NCBI GenBank assembly: GCA_033002965.1
Contig: JAURVB010002664.1
Span: forward strand, 124,001-188,000
Reading direction: 5' to 3'
DNA from: Piper betle
Lineage: Eukaryota; Streptophyta; Magnoliopsida; Piperales; Piperaceae
Length of the DNA stretch: 64,000 nucleotides
This document shows, in pieces, positions 1 to 9,946 of this stretch (the stretch's first letter is position 1; each line of letters starts with the position of its first letter). The notes under the pieces were generated by a model that saw only the letters and a list, made by a program, of their open reading frames with translations, did no database searches and was not told the origin of the DNA. The position numbers and the translations under genes are program-made.

Positions 1-590
1 CATCAAGTGAAGAAACTATCTGGGCTGAAGGTCGATGGCATTCGGCCAGAGTCTTGCCGAAAAATGGTTGGAAATGATCAAAAACGCCATTGAGCATGTG
101 CAAGTCGCCAGCGGTGATCGAGGCCACAGTGGAGATCAGTGTTGTCTCAAACAGAAGATCTCGGCGAGGGGAAGCTGTTAGGGTGGTCAGTTTCGCTGGA
201 GGACACCAATTGGCATCGGAATATGGCCTAAAAGAGTGGTAGCGGTGGCGAAAATTGACAACAAAAATGTCGTCTATGGTGGTGGCGGAAATTGACGGCA
301 AAAATGTCGTCATGAGCGACAACAGCGGTGCTACTTGTGGTGATGGTGCATACAAACTGATAGTCTGCCATGAGGTGGTCACGACCGTACTGATCCGGTG
401 GCCGGAGGAGAACCTTGGTCTTTCTAGCGGTGAGCTAAAATGGCCCGGGCGCTAAGGTGAAAATCCTCAAAATTGTGGGAAATCTTTAGAAATCAATGGT
501 TGAAGCTAAGGTTGAGTGGAGGACTCAGATCTTGCCACATGGCACGATCAGGACATCTGACAACTTGTGGCCTAGTGGGGCCCACTTATG
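1..590. other. unassigned region with a short tandem duplication
   Basis: No protein family is recognised. The open frame at 255-455 resembles nothing I know. Around 243-325 a ~40-bp unit containing AAAATTGAC and AAAAATGTCGTC occurs twice in imperfect tandem, so that frame is probably repeat-derived. The stretch may be part of an older transposon. I see no splice signals or conserved motifs supporting a gene. Confidence 0.3.
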
Positions 591-654
591 GGTATATTTA
601 ATATATATATATGGACGGAAAGTTCGAATCGAGACTACCTAAAGTCGAAATTGA

Positions 655-942
655 CTCAAGTCGAAAAATTGAGTCTATAGGCGGGAAATGATTCGGATGG
701 TAGCCAACTTGAATTGGAGTATTTTGAAACTTCATTATAACATATGAACCTAGTATGTGGTGAAGAAAAGATAATTCGGATGACATGATGTGTGAGAGGA
801 GAATTATTGAGTTAATCTCACATTAATTTTGAATATAATTGGTAACTTATTTATACGTTAATAGGAAAGTCTTATTCCTCACACTAGCTTTTGGATTAAA
901 AACCCCCGTAAAATCCTTTTTCGGGGCCCATAGGGCCCAACA
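655..942 (+). mobile_element. LTR fragment of a copia-like family (copy A)
   Basis: This stretch is recognisably related to 18540-18890, and its last ~120 bp also to 5235-5389. All three share a block with CTTCA(C/T)TATAACAT and/or a block ending in GGCCCATAGGGCCCAACA or its variant. In the copy at 5389 the shared end is followed one base later by a tRNA-iMet primer-binding site, so this end is the 3' end of an LTR. No primer site or internal region follows here, so this is a solo or truncated LTR. It directly abuts the 11S globulin relic on its right. Confidence 0.6.
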
Positions 943-1845
943 TGAACATGAAGGTGGGAGCCAATCATCATCAAAGAGGGATAATTACAATATCAATGGA
1001 TTGGAAGAGACGAACTGCAACATTAGGATCAACCACCGTCTTGACAAGCCAAGGGAAGCCGATGTCTTCTCTCGGCAAGCCGGCAGGCTCAACACTGTCA
1101 ACATGTTCAAGCTCCCCATCCTCGCGTTCCTTGAGATGAGTGCCGAAAAGGGTCGCCTCAACTCGGTAAGATAAACAGGCATAACCGTTCTAAAACAAAT
1201 TATATGGTATATACCCAACTCGTCAGTTTATAGACACTAAAACACTTAAATGGTAAATACCCACCTCATCATTGATAGTATATAACTCGATTAAGTTCTT
1301 ACATATATAGCTCATACACACTAAACATTTTGATGGGATCTACCCAACTCATCACTGGTGTGGTATATTAGTCATCAATCAATCTCTTATGTAGCTCATA
1401 CACACTAAAACACTCTGATGGTTATGTACAACTCATTATTGATAGTAACTATTGATTAAGCTCTTATGTGTGTTAATGTGTATTTTGATGCAGAACGCCT
1501 TGTCTAGTCCATGAACGCCCAGGTGACGAGAGGGAGTGGAAGGGTGTGCAGGTGATAGGAGAGAACGGAAAGAAGGTGCTGGACCAGAGGGTGAAGGAAG
1601 GTGATCTGCTGGTGGTGCCTCAATACTACATGATGGCCATAAGGCCGATGAGGTTGGAATGGAGTGGGTGTCCTTCAAGACCTCTGGCTTCCGGCGAGAA
1701 GCCCCCTCGCCCGTCAATGGCATACCGGCGCAGATACTGGCCAGCTCTTATGGCATCTCCCTCAAGCAGGGGGCAGCAGGTGAAGCATAATAGGGACCAG
1801 CACGTGTTGCTCATCCCTGATTCAAGTGGTCGAATAGCGTACTAA
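943..1845 (+). pseudogene. 11S globulin (legumin-type seed storage protein) pseudogene
   Basis: Two exon remnants match the legumin-type cupin seed storage proteins, which are normally cleaved into acidic and basic chains and stored in protein bodies. The first (about 943-1165) encodes NGLEETNCNIRI, the conserved NGLEE(T) processing site that begins the basic chain, then ADVFSRQAGRLNTVN and LPILAFLEMSAEKG. It ends at a GTAAG donor near 1166. The intron runs to about 1494 (TTTTGATGCAG). The second remnant encodes VQVIGENGKKVLDQ and EGDLLVVPQYY, the second cupin barrel. Its continuation (EWVSFKTSG, then ILASSYGISLKQ) lies in another frame, and the tail (KHNRDQHVLLI) returns to the first. A stop and a deletion follow the acceptor. 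The acidic chain and signal peptide are absent, replaced upstream by LTR sequence. Family assignment is secure and the gene is clearly dead. Confidence 0.8.
1237..1494 (+). repeat. ~84-bp minisatellite in the globulin pseudogene intron
   Basis: About three imperfect copies (1237-1318, 1319-1402, 1403-1494) each begin ACTAAA(A)CA and contain a TACCCA(A/C)CTCATCA-like block, and the first two end TAGCTCATACAC. A partial unit precedes them. The array makes up most of the intron and runs up to its acceptor. Confidence 0.6.
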
Positions 1846-2127
1846 GTATCCATCCATATAAGGAGCGGGTGTTGGGCTTGTTTTCAAGTATTATGCATGG
1901 GAAGGTAATCTCTCTATGTTGTGTATATACGAGGGTCAGTGTATGTACGTGTAGAACAATAAAGAGGTGCTGGTGAAGGATGTTGCATGTTGTGAGCGTG
2001 ACGGAGTAAGGTGTCCGACTTGTTTAGTTTCCTCTCGTGAAAACAGAGCTAATCTTTGGTGTTCTGCATCTAAACATTACTCTTCAGATCGAACTAAGAA
2101 ATTACGAATCTTAAAATGATTAGTGCA

Positions 2128-2886
2128 AAAAAATTTTAAGAAGAAGAAATATCACACACTATGAAATTACTTAAATCATTACTTAGCCTCTTTCGACCAA
2201 GTCCACTCATCACTTCGACCCTTTTTTTATAAAAAATATCACTCAACCACTCTCTACATTAATACCGTTAGAAACAAGTTTGTAATAAGTTAATAATAAG
2301 TAATATTGCGGTGTCACATCATAAAATAAAATTAATTATTTTATAAAATAAAAAATATACACTAAAATAAAATAAATAATGATTTAATTAAATAAATTAT
2401 TATTTTATTTAATTTTTTATTAAGATTATTTTTTTAACTCGTAGGTGAGACGAAATATTATCATTCTTCTCTCATTTAGGTTAAAAATTAAACTTATAGA
2501 GAATAAAGTTGAATAAAATAAAATATTTAATTAATCTGTCAATTTTTTATTAAAATAAATATTTTTATTAATTTAATTAATTTTATTTTCTAACATGACA
2601 TCATCACACCGCCATTAATTGCAAATCTGTCAGGCACATGAACAATTTTTGTCAAACAATTTTAGTATAAAGGGTGATTAAGTGATACTTTTTAAAACAA
2701 AAGGGGGGCTACATGATGAGTGAACTTGGTCAATGGAGGCGAAGTGATTATTTGATTAATTTTAGGGGGCTAAGTGATATTTACACTTTTCAAAAATATT
2801 GGAGTTAAGTGATGAATTAATTTAATTTAAAGGTTTAAGTGGTAAATTAATTTATTTTAAAATTTTAAGGGATATTTGCTCATTTT
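2128..2886. mobile_element. non-autonomous foldback element with long imperfect terminal inverted repeats
   Basis: The left arm (about 2137-2330) and the right arm (about 2590-2800) are imperfect reverse complements over roughly 200 bp. The block GACCAAGTCCACTCATCA on the left pairs with TGATGAGTGAACTTGGTC on the right. Both arms also share AAATATCAC and GCGGTGT(C/G)A-type blocks. The AT-rich core carries no coding capacity. Long arms are typical of Mutator-like MITEs or foldback elements. Exact ends and target duplication could not be fixed, so the superfamily is left open. Extra AGTGATGAATTAA-like motifs right of 2800 suggest the right end may extend to ~2886. Confidence 0.5.
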
Positions 2887-4176
2887 TATTTAGTTGATAG
2901 ATGGCCAAGGAGAGTTGAAATTATTGCAGTAGGATAATTTTTGACGGTTATAAGCTCTACAAAGTATGTCAATGATTATTTGTTAATACACGCATTTCCA
3001 GTTTACAATAGATCATGAAAAATACACTCTAAGGGGGATAAAAAATGAAGTATAAGGCATGTCTCTATGTCACAGGAATGACCATGAAAAGCTGATAATA
3101 AACCTACTGGGAATCATTTTTAACATTTTTTATTTGAGCATGTAAAAAATTATATAAAATTAATATATATTAGTTTTTTGTCATTTAAAGGTAATAAACA
3201 TGTGATTTATACTTTATATTTAAAAATGTTTATTTAAATTTTAAAAATAATATATTCTAATAATTTTTATTATTTGACTTAAAGAGTCAATAAAAAATTG
3301 GTTTTTTATACAAAATTTTGATCAAATTAAAGTTAACAAATTTAAATGTGAATTAATATATTACGATATTCTAAATTATATTGGATTTGCTTTTAAAAAA
3401 ACAAATATTATTTATGGGTATAATTGGTCAACCCGACATAATATTTAAAATTATAATATATTTAATAATGAATTAAAATTAAAGAAAAATAAGTCGAGTT
3501 TGACCGATAAATATTTTACAATGCTTCATATCAATAACGACTGATGTACTAATAGTAGCAAGATAAAAATACAGTCAATTCAAATCACATGATTCTTTTT
3601 TTTGACAAAATTATTTTTATTATCTAATGATTTTTATTATTTAAGAATTTATATTAAATATATTAATTGTAGGTGCAATCCGAATTTTGCCGGATGTCGG
3701 TACTAATTATTTAATAAAAATTTAATTAATTTATAAAAGTTTTGCATAAACTCTCAGCTTTTCCACTCTCTTTATATCAATCAGTTTAGATTTAGAGATT
3801 TGATGCATCCATCCGTCTCTCTTTCTGGCCACCTTTGCTACCATTTCATTTCACTTTTGAGCTCTTCCTTCTATCAGTTCATCATTACACTATACGCCCG
3901 TGACTGTTCCCCACTTCCTTACAACGGCATCTCAATTCCTAGTTCCCACTCTTTCTGCTCACTTCTTCATCTTTTGTTGGGTTTTTTCTTTTTTTAACCT
4001 TTTCAAGTTAGTAATGGGAGAATTGAGGATTGACAGTGTTGGGCGGCGTGGAGCATGCTCTCTCTCGCTTCCTCTCTGCGGCGCCTCATCCAACGCATCA
4101 TATATATATATATATAAGCTCTCCAAGTGTTTTCCGTTTCTTCTTCCGAACCTGGCTTGTTTGTTTGGTTTTGGTT
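2887..4176. other. AT-rich intergenic sequence, no gene identified
   Basis: It is mostly A/T runs to about 3780, then a pyrimidine-rich stretch (3800-4000) that resembles a plant 5' leader in composition. A short (AT)n lies near 4100-4117. The open frames here (for example 3900-4178) show no family motif. The pyrimidine-rich part could be the old leader or first exon of the aminotransferase pseudogene that follows, but no aminotransferase N-terminal sequence is recognisable. Confidence 0.4.
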
Positions 4177-5156
4177 AATTGCAGGGCATGGAGCTTTGGT
4201 GCAAATTGCACTAGAATCAATAGCACAACAGCGTATAACTTTTCGTGTTTTTATTAACAGGAAACCACAAAAATATTTTTAATGATGCTAGGGTTCCATG
4301 GTCTGAGTATCGGAGGAATGCTGGCGGATATAAAGGTATGCGAATTAGGTGGTTTTGTTATTAGCCTACATGACATAGTAGTGATCTTATAGTTTGAATT
4401 ATTCTTCTGATTCATTTTTTCTTTTTGTATCTATTGTTTTCTCTAGTAGGCTGCACCAATGGATTATTTGTTCTGTTGCATGATTGTGCGCACAACCCAA
4501 CTGGCATTGATCCAACTCCAGAGCAATAAGAAAAAATTGCTGATGTAATTCAAGAAAAGAACCACATTCCCTTTTTTGATGCGTCATACCAAGTAAATCA
4601 ATATTAGTATTGTAGATTACAACATGCATACTATACATGATACATTGGATTTTCATCATAGGGATTTGCCAGTGGAAGCTTTGACAGTGATACCTATTAT
4701 GTCAGGCTGTTCGTTGAACGAGGTATGGAGCTATTTGTTGCTCAGTCTTACCGTAAAAATCTGGGGCTCTATGCAGAGAGGATTGGAGCAAGAAATGTGG
4801 TTATCTCTTTGCCTGATGCTACCACACAGTATGTTACTTTCGACTTGGGAGTTTGTGCTGATTTGGTTTGTGTGGTTCTCCTGGTTGAAATTTGATTTTG
4901 TCACCTACAAGAGTAAAGAGCCAGCTAAAAAGACTTGCTAGACCAATGTATTCAAACCCTCCAGTTCATGGAAATCCAAATCTTTCCGGCGAGTGGAAAG
5001 AAGACATGGAACTCCTGGCGGGAAGAATATAGAATGTCAGGCATGGACTCTTTGAGAGCTTGTCTGCAAAAGGAAAGACTGGGAAGGACTAGTCTTTTAT
5101 CCTTAAACAGATTGGCATGTTTTTTTACTGGCTTGACCAAGGAACAGTTACGATGA
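4177..5156 (+). pseudogene. aspartate aminotransferase (class I PLP-dependent) pseudogene
   Basis: Aspartate aminotransferase swaps the amino group between aspartate and 2-oxoglutarate using PLP. Exon pieces in family order are: an uncertain GTG-S/A-L-like exon (4177-4220), NHKNIFNDARVPWSEY (from 4263), [18 protein letters not shown] then a stop where the family has Trp, then EKIADVIQEKNHIPFFDASYQ-like sequence to about 4592. After an intron come LFVERGMELFVAQSY and NLGLYAERIGARNVV (from about 4662), then SQLKRLARPMYSNPPVHG (from about 4912) and SFILKQIGMFFYWL (near 5090). The PLP lysine segment S-x-(S/A)KN reads SYRKNLG, so the lysine codon survives. Introns are retained (GTAAATC..CATAG near 4593-4661), so this is not a processed copy. 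There are stops after PEQ, AGRI and GKD, and a frameshift before LLHDC. The N-terminal third and the C-terminus are missing. Confidence 0.85.
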
Positions 5157-5234
5157 TTATAGTAAAATTTGAACGAAATGCACTTTTCATATTATGGCTT
5201 CATTTACATTTTAGAACCAAATTGTAATCTATCT

Positions 5235-5403
5235 AGTGCTACCGACAATATTGTTGTACATCTGTCGTGAATGGTATTGGTGACCTATATATAGGCCAAT
5301 AGGAAAGTGTTATTCTTTTAACTAGCTTTTAGATTAAGAGATGCCTGAAACCTGTTGAAAATTTTTTTTTAAGGCTCATAAGCCCAACAATGGTATTAGA
5401 GCC
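5235..5403 (+). mobile_element. 3' end of a copia-like LTR with tRNA-iMet primer-binding site (copy B)
   Basis: The last ~150 bp of this LTR matches copy C at 18760-18890 and copy A at 820-942, ending AGCCCAACA at 5389. One base later TGGTATTAGAGCC (5391-5403) matches the plant initiator-tRNA-Met primer site with one change. This marks a 5' LTR followed by an internal region. About 40 bp of internal sequence remain before the hAT-like insertion at 5444. Copy C on the far side of that insertion has flank-like sequence after its end and may be the matching 3' LTR of a short element. Confidence 0.7.
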
Positions 5404-7569
5404 AAGTTGATTTTGGTGTTACCTTATTTTGCCTCATTGTATGCATAGATGGAAAAATCGGTCGATTTAAATCAGATCGGGTGTGATCTGATTGAAAATT
5501 GGTGTAGAATCGGGTATGGAATCGTTTTTGGGTAAAATACTAAAATACGATTGGTTTTATATTAAATAAATTATTATGCATGGGAAAAATAGGAATTAAA
5601 TATTTACAATGACGAAAATACCCCTTACTCTCCCTCCCCTGCCGCCGCCACTCCTTCCCTCTGGCCGTCTGCCTCTGCCACTCCCTCCGCCATCGCCCCT
5701 TGCCTCCGCTCTCCTTTCGTTGGTCTGCCACCGCCCATGCACATGATATAGTCGGGGCCGACAAGAAGGGGGTGGCAGGGCCGGGGAGAAGCGCAAGGAG
5801 GGGGGATGGGGTGGGCCCAGCGAAGGGAGGCAGGGTAGGGCGGGGCTGGGCCGGCGGGGGGATGAGTCAGGGCAACGGGAAAGGGGTGGCGAGGAGGGGC
5901 AGAGGCGTGAGGAGTGGGGACTAGGTGGGGCCGACGGGGGAGGTGGGATAGGGCGGGGTGTGTAAAACCCGTGACTCGAGTTAGAGTTTTACGGGAGTGA
6001 ACCAGTCGGTTCGAGTCGAGTTAGCTTCATGGACCGCGAGCTGAGTTGAGGCCAGCTATGGGTTATGAGCGATGAGGGTCATGCATGCTCAAGTATACGA
6101 TGATAATGTCAAAAAGATGATAAAAAATAAGTTATCAAGTATATGGAGGTATGCAGTATTGATTGTTATTTTATTTGATCGTAGAATATTTTTAGGGCCA
6201 AATGACGAATTAGGACACGATATAGGGAGTTTGGGTGGGTTATTAGTTATAGAACATATCATTTGGATGTTGTTGTGTTCATCTGATTTTACGGGATTTT
6301 TCCCATATTTTTCTAGATTTTTTTTAAGAATTTATTACGAACTAGTTATTATTTTGACTCGGGTAGGAATCGAGTCAATACTTATTTATGAGTTTGCCAT
6401 TGAGGGTATTTTTCTCCCTCCCGACACCTACCCTCCCAAAAACATCGCTGCCTTGTGCTCGTCGATGCCGCCGCCGCTGTCGACGCCGCATTGCCGCCGA
6501 TCAACGCCGGCCCGCTCTGCCATGCTGCCACGACCCACCCCGGCCACTGTCTCGCCGCCACGACGCCGGAATCGCCCCACAAGCCGCGACGCCTTCCCTC
6601 GTCGATTCGCTGCAGTCCGGACCACGCCGCCGCTGCTGTGACCCCGACGACCACCCCCTCGTCGTTGCCGACGTTTCCCCCATCATCCCGACCGCCGTCG
6701 AGGCCAGCTGTAGCCCAGATCGGAGCACGCCGCCGCCGTCGCCCGTTTTCGACACCATCGCCGACAGCCATCGCCGCCCCGGCTACCCTGTTTGACATCA
6801 CCATTGGACCAAGCTCGTCGAGCTGGTGCCGATAGACCCCCTGATTGCCCCGTCCCGCAACATCGCCAGAAAACTGTTGGAACCACCGAAAAATTGGATT
6901 CGTGGGAAATTCGCCGGATCATCCGCCGAACGCACCTGGTCCAATCTGATCGGACTTCGGACGCCGCTAGGTGGCGAATTCGAGTTTTGAGCCACGAAAC
7001 GGAAACCCTAGCCGTCGCCGATTTTCGACGACACGAGGTATAATTTATTTTAACTTAATTATTTGAAAGTATTGATTATTAGAATTGCATGCTAGGATTG
7101 GTGAATTGTGTGTTATAATAATATATATAAATGTAGATTTGATTAAGGATAAAATAGGAAATTTGTTTGATTGAGTGGTGTTAAAAATGGAGGCTAAGAA
7201 ATTAATTAGGGTAACTAGGTAATGATCATGATCTAATGCAAACTAGCCTAAGTAGTCTTGCTAGAATTGATATAGGTTGATGTGTGTTGATTGATGCGTG
7301 ATTGTGTTGATTGTGTGTGCATGCTATACGATGTGTGATTCATCATGCGGGCGTTAGTTTTTAGCTTGATTGTGTAGGTACGGTGTAAGAGCTCGCCGCC
7401 TAGGTGCCCGTTTGGAGCTTCTACCAAGTCCGTTTAGGACTCGTTCTCTGTTTTTATGCTACTCTATTGTGTATTTGATTTATCATGTGCAGGACGAGTT
7501 AAGTGGCACTTTATCGGATCCCACTTAACTCGGACCATTTAGCCAACGGTTCTTTTTCGGATTAATAAC

Positions 7570-7675
7570 CCTCGAGGATGAGATCCCTCGAGTTTGTTTT
7601 CGAACTTCAGATCCAGCTCACGATGCCTTCGGGCCTATTGTATAAATCCCAACCCAGGCCTATATATATATATAG
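7570..7675 (+). promoter_or_regulatory. LTR promoter region: hairpin and TATA motifs
   Basis: CTCGAGGATGAGATCCCTCGAG (7571-7592) is an inverted repeat with a 7-bp stem. It is followed by TATAAATCCC (7641) and an AGGCC(TATA)n tract (7657-7674). The same arrangement recurs in the 3' LTR (16915-17020), the reverse solo LTR (24540-24655) and, with changes, in the divergent copies near 21735-21850 and 63210-63300. Conservation in diverged copies supports a promoter or transcript-end role. The exact transcription start cannot be read from sequence alone. Confidence 0.5.
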
Positions 7676-8110
7676 TTTTCGCGTTTTTGGTGAGAGATGG
7701 AATGAGGGTTACTGACGGCCACACCTTCAGATAGGGCGTGTGCTCGGAAGAGCGGGCTCTGGAGCTGGGGAGAACCCACTTCGTTCCCAAAGGATCCGGA
7801 CAACTCCACCTTTGAGTTCCTCAAACCCGGAGAAGTATGGAGGTTTACGAGTACTACAACGCAATGCATGTCTAGACTTGTGGTTCAAAGGGTACTAAAG
7901 GCGACTGCCTGAGAGTGTTCGGCGTTCATGCTCAAGGCCAGGAGTAATATGGAAGGTGCAGAGGGCGAAAAGGAATGAGATTTGATGCGAGAAGCGATAG
8001 AGAAATGGTCAACATATGAGAATGAGAAAGAAAGGGAACGCTGTCGACTCGAGGGCGACGGCCCGATAGCAACGGCTCCCATATGTGCCCTGATGGAAGT
8101 ATATGGTTTT

Positions 8111-9028
8111 TGTAACGACCCAGCCCAAAGTGCAACGTAATGGGCTAAGTCATTTCTTTAAAATGGGTACCCCGGAAGTTAAAGATCTATAGTCCATTCC
8201 CACTTATAAACAGGATCTTCTCCCAGTAGGTATTAGATGTGGGACTAAGTTGAGGGATCTCACAATCCACCCACCTTAGGAAATTTCGTCTCCAAAATGC
8301 CTATTCTTAGCCCGTTGCTAGCCCCAACTCATGTCCTTTTTGGCCCGTGACCGGCAGCCTAGCCAACGTTTCTAGTCTTGGCCCGTTGCTAACCCCAGCC
8401 CACGACCTTTTTTGGCCCGTGACCGGCAACCTAGCCAACGTCCCTACTCCATCCCACCATCTAACACGGAACCAGGTTCGCTCTGATACCATTTGTAACG
8501 ACCCAGACCAAAGTGCAACGTAATGGGCTAAGTCATTTCTTTAAAATGGGTACCCCGGAAGTTAAAGATCTATAGTCAATTCCACTTATAAACAGGATCT
8601 TCTCCCAGTAGGTATTAGATGTGGGACTGAGTTGAGGGATCTCAAAATCCACCCACCTTAGGAAATTTCATCTCCGAAATGCCTATTCTTAGCCCGTTGC
8701 TAGCCCCAACTCATGTCCTTTCTGGCCCGTGACCGGCAGCCTAGCCAACGTTTCTAGTCTTGGCCCGTTGCTAACCCCAGCCCACGACCTTTTTTGGCCC
8801 GTGACCGGAAACCTAGCCAACGTCCCTAGTCCATCCCACCATCTAACACAGAACCAGGTCGGCTCTGATACCATTTGTAACGACCCAGACCAAAGTGCAA
8901 CGTAATGGGCTAAGTCATTTCTTTAAAATGGGTACCCCGGAAGTTAAAGATCTATAGTCCATTCCACTTATAAACAGGATCTTCTCCCAGTAGGTATTAG
9001 ATGTGGGACTAAGTTGAGGGATCTCACA
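8111..9028 (-). mobile_element. TRIM retrotransposon with three LTRs and two internal regions
   Basis: Three near-identical ~153-bp LTR copies (8111-8264, 8494-8646, 8876-9028) alternate with two near-identical 229-bp internal regions (8265-8493, 8647-8875). Read on the minus strand each LTR begins TGTGAGATCCCTCAA (the middle copy is changed at its first bases) and ends GGGTCGTTACA. Two bases after an LTR comes TGGTATCAGAGC, an initiator-Met primer site (plus-strand 8480-8491 and 8862-8873). A purine-rich AAGGTGGGTGGA precedes the final LTR. Perfect GTTTT duplications (8106-8110 and 9029-9033) flank the whole array. It encodes no protein. Each internal region also holds an imperfect ~75-bp tandem repeat. 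Confidence 0.9.
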
Positions 9029-9719
9029 GTTTTCATTCAATGGGAGAGTTTTCTCTCCTGTGCCAGATTGATATTAGTTATTTTTTGGGCCGGTAACACT
9101 TGTTACTGACGGTTTTTCTATACATATGTAGGTGAGGAATGCGAGCGATGAAAGCTATCAGGACTGAGGAGGAGCAGCACGGAACACCGCACACATGTAC
9201 CTGCCGCGTGTAATCTATAATGACGGTGTGTTATCGCTTCGTGAATGATAATTTTGATGTGTTTGCTTAAATGAATTGCTTGTTATGAAACGAACAAATC
9301 AATGTGAATGAGTAGGGAGCCTTGGAGTTCAAACTCGGCTCAGGTGGAACAAATGAGATAATGATTGAATGTCATGGTAGATTGTTATGTGTTATCATAT
9401 TTTCATAAAATATTTATATACCCTTGTTGTGGATAGGTTGGCCCCTATTGCACTTTTAGGGGAAATTCTATCCATTTTTTTCTTGGCTTCTCATTTATTG
9501 TTTTGTTTTGTCTTTGCTTGCACGTCATGGCATGCATGTAGGACTCTGTTAGAACCCAATTATTCCCATCTATGCATTTCATGTTTGCATCTCCATCTTG
9601 AGACGCCGAGGGTAGATCTAGGTCAGCTTAACCGAATCCAGTAGATTAGCGAACGGTTCGGTCGCCGGTGACATTTCCGGGTCGGTTCATGGGTGAGCTG
9701 AAATGGGGTGTTACAACAG

Positions 9720-9732
9720 TGGTATCAGAGCC
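9720..9732 (+). other. primer-binding site for initiator tRNA-Met
   Basis: TGGTATCAGAGCC lies four bases after the 5' LTR end and is complementary to the 3' end of plant initiator tRNA-Met, which primes minus-strand synthesis in this clade. A second, degraded ATCAGAGC-containing copy of the surrounding sequence lies about 45 bp downstream (9764-9778), suggesting a short local duplication. Confidence 0.85.
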
Positions 9733-9946
9733 AACTCTTGGCATATGTTCTCTAATACAATAGTGTTATCAGAGCTAACCCTTGGTTGATTAAGATGGTA
9801 GATGTATTACAGGTTACATGTGTGCCGAAGCTGCTCCGTGCGGTACCGACAGCTATTTTTTCTGTCTTTATGTTTTGGTTCACAGATTTTCTTAAGAGTT
9901 GGTGGTGTGACAAGGTAAACAGATCAGATCAAGAATTTGTAGCAGG

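Larger units (their letters stand above)
5961..9715 (+). repeat. 5' LTR of the Tekay-like element, containing a TRIM insertion
   Basis: It matches the 3' LTR (15292-18159) throughout, except for 8111-9028, which is absent there and flanked by a GTTTT duplication. Without it the LTR is about 2.84 kb. A GC-rich, CCG-rich block lies at about 6410-6900, a hairpin at 7570-7592, and a TATA-rich promoter-like segment near 7641-7675. The long open frames here (for example 6072-6641) come from the GC-rich composition and are not treated as genes. Confidence 0.9.

Noticed and set aside
5540..5924. Glycine/arginine-rich frames on both strands
   Set aside because: They lie in the GC-rich left half of hAT-like copy 1 and end near the chromovirus insertion. 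Composition explains them.
6072..6641. A ~190-codon open frame repeated in both Tekay LTRs (6072-6641, 15403-15975) and partly on the minus strand at 25473-26120
   Set aside because: Its conservation follows from LTR copying. The reverse solo LTR lacks the N-terminal part, and the older LTR copies appear to have stops. The C-terminal half is CCG-repeat translation, with no recognisable domain.
6382..6922. Multiple overlapping proline/arginine-rich frames
   Set aside because: Composition artefact of the CCG-rich LTR block.
8307..8874. Two near-identical 61-codon minus-strand frames (8307-8492 and 8689-8874)
   Set aside because: They lie wholly in the TRIM internal regions and their ends coincide with primer-site and LTR sequence. 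TRIMs are non-coding, and the internal repeat in each frame is explained by a tandem DNA repeat.
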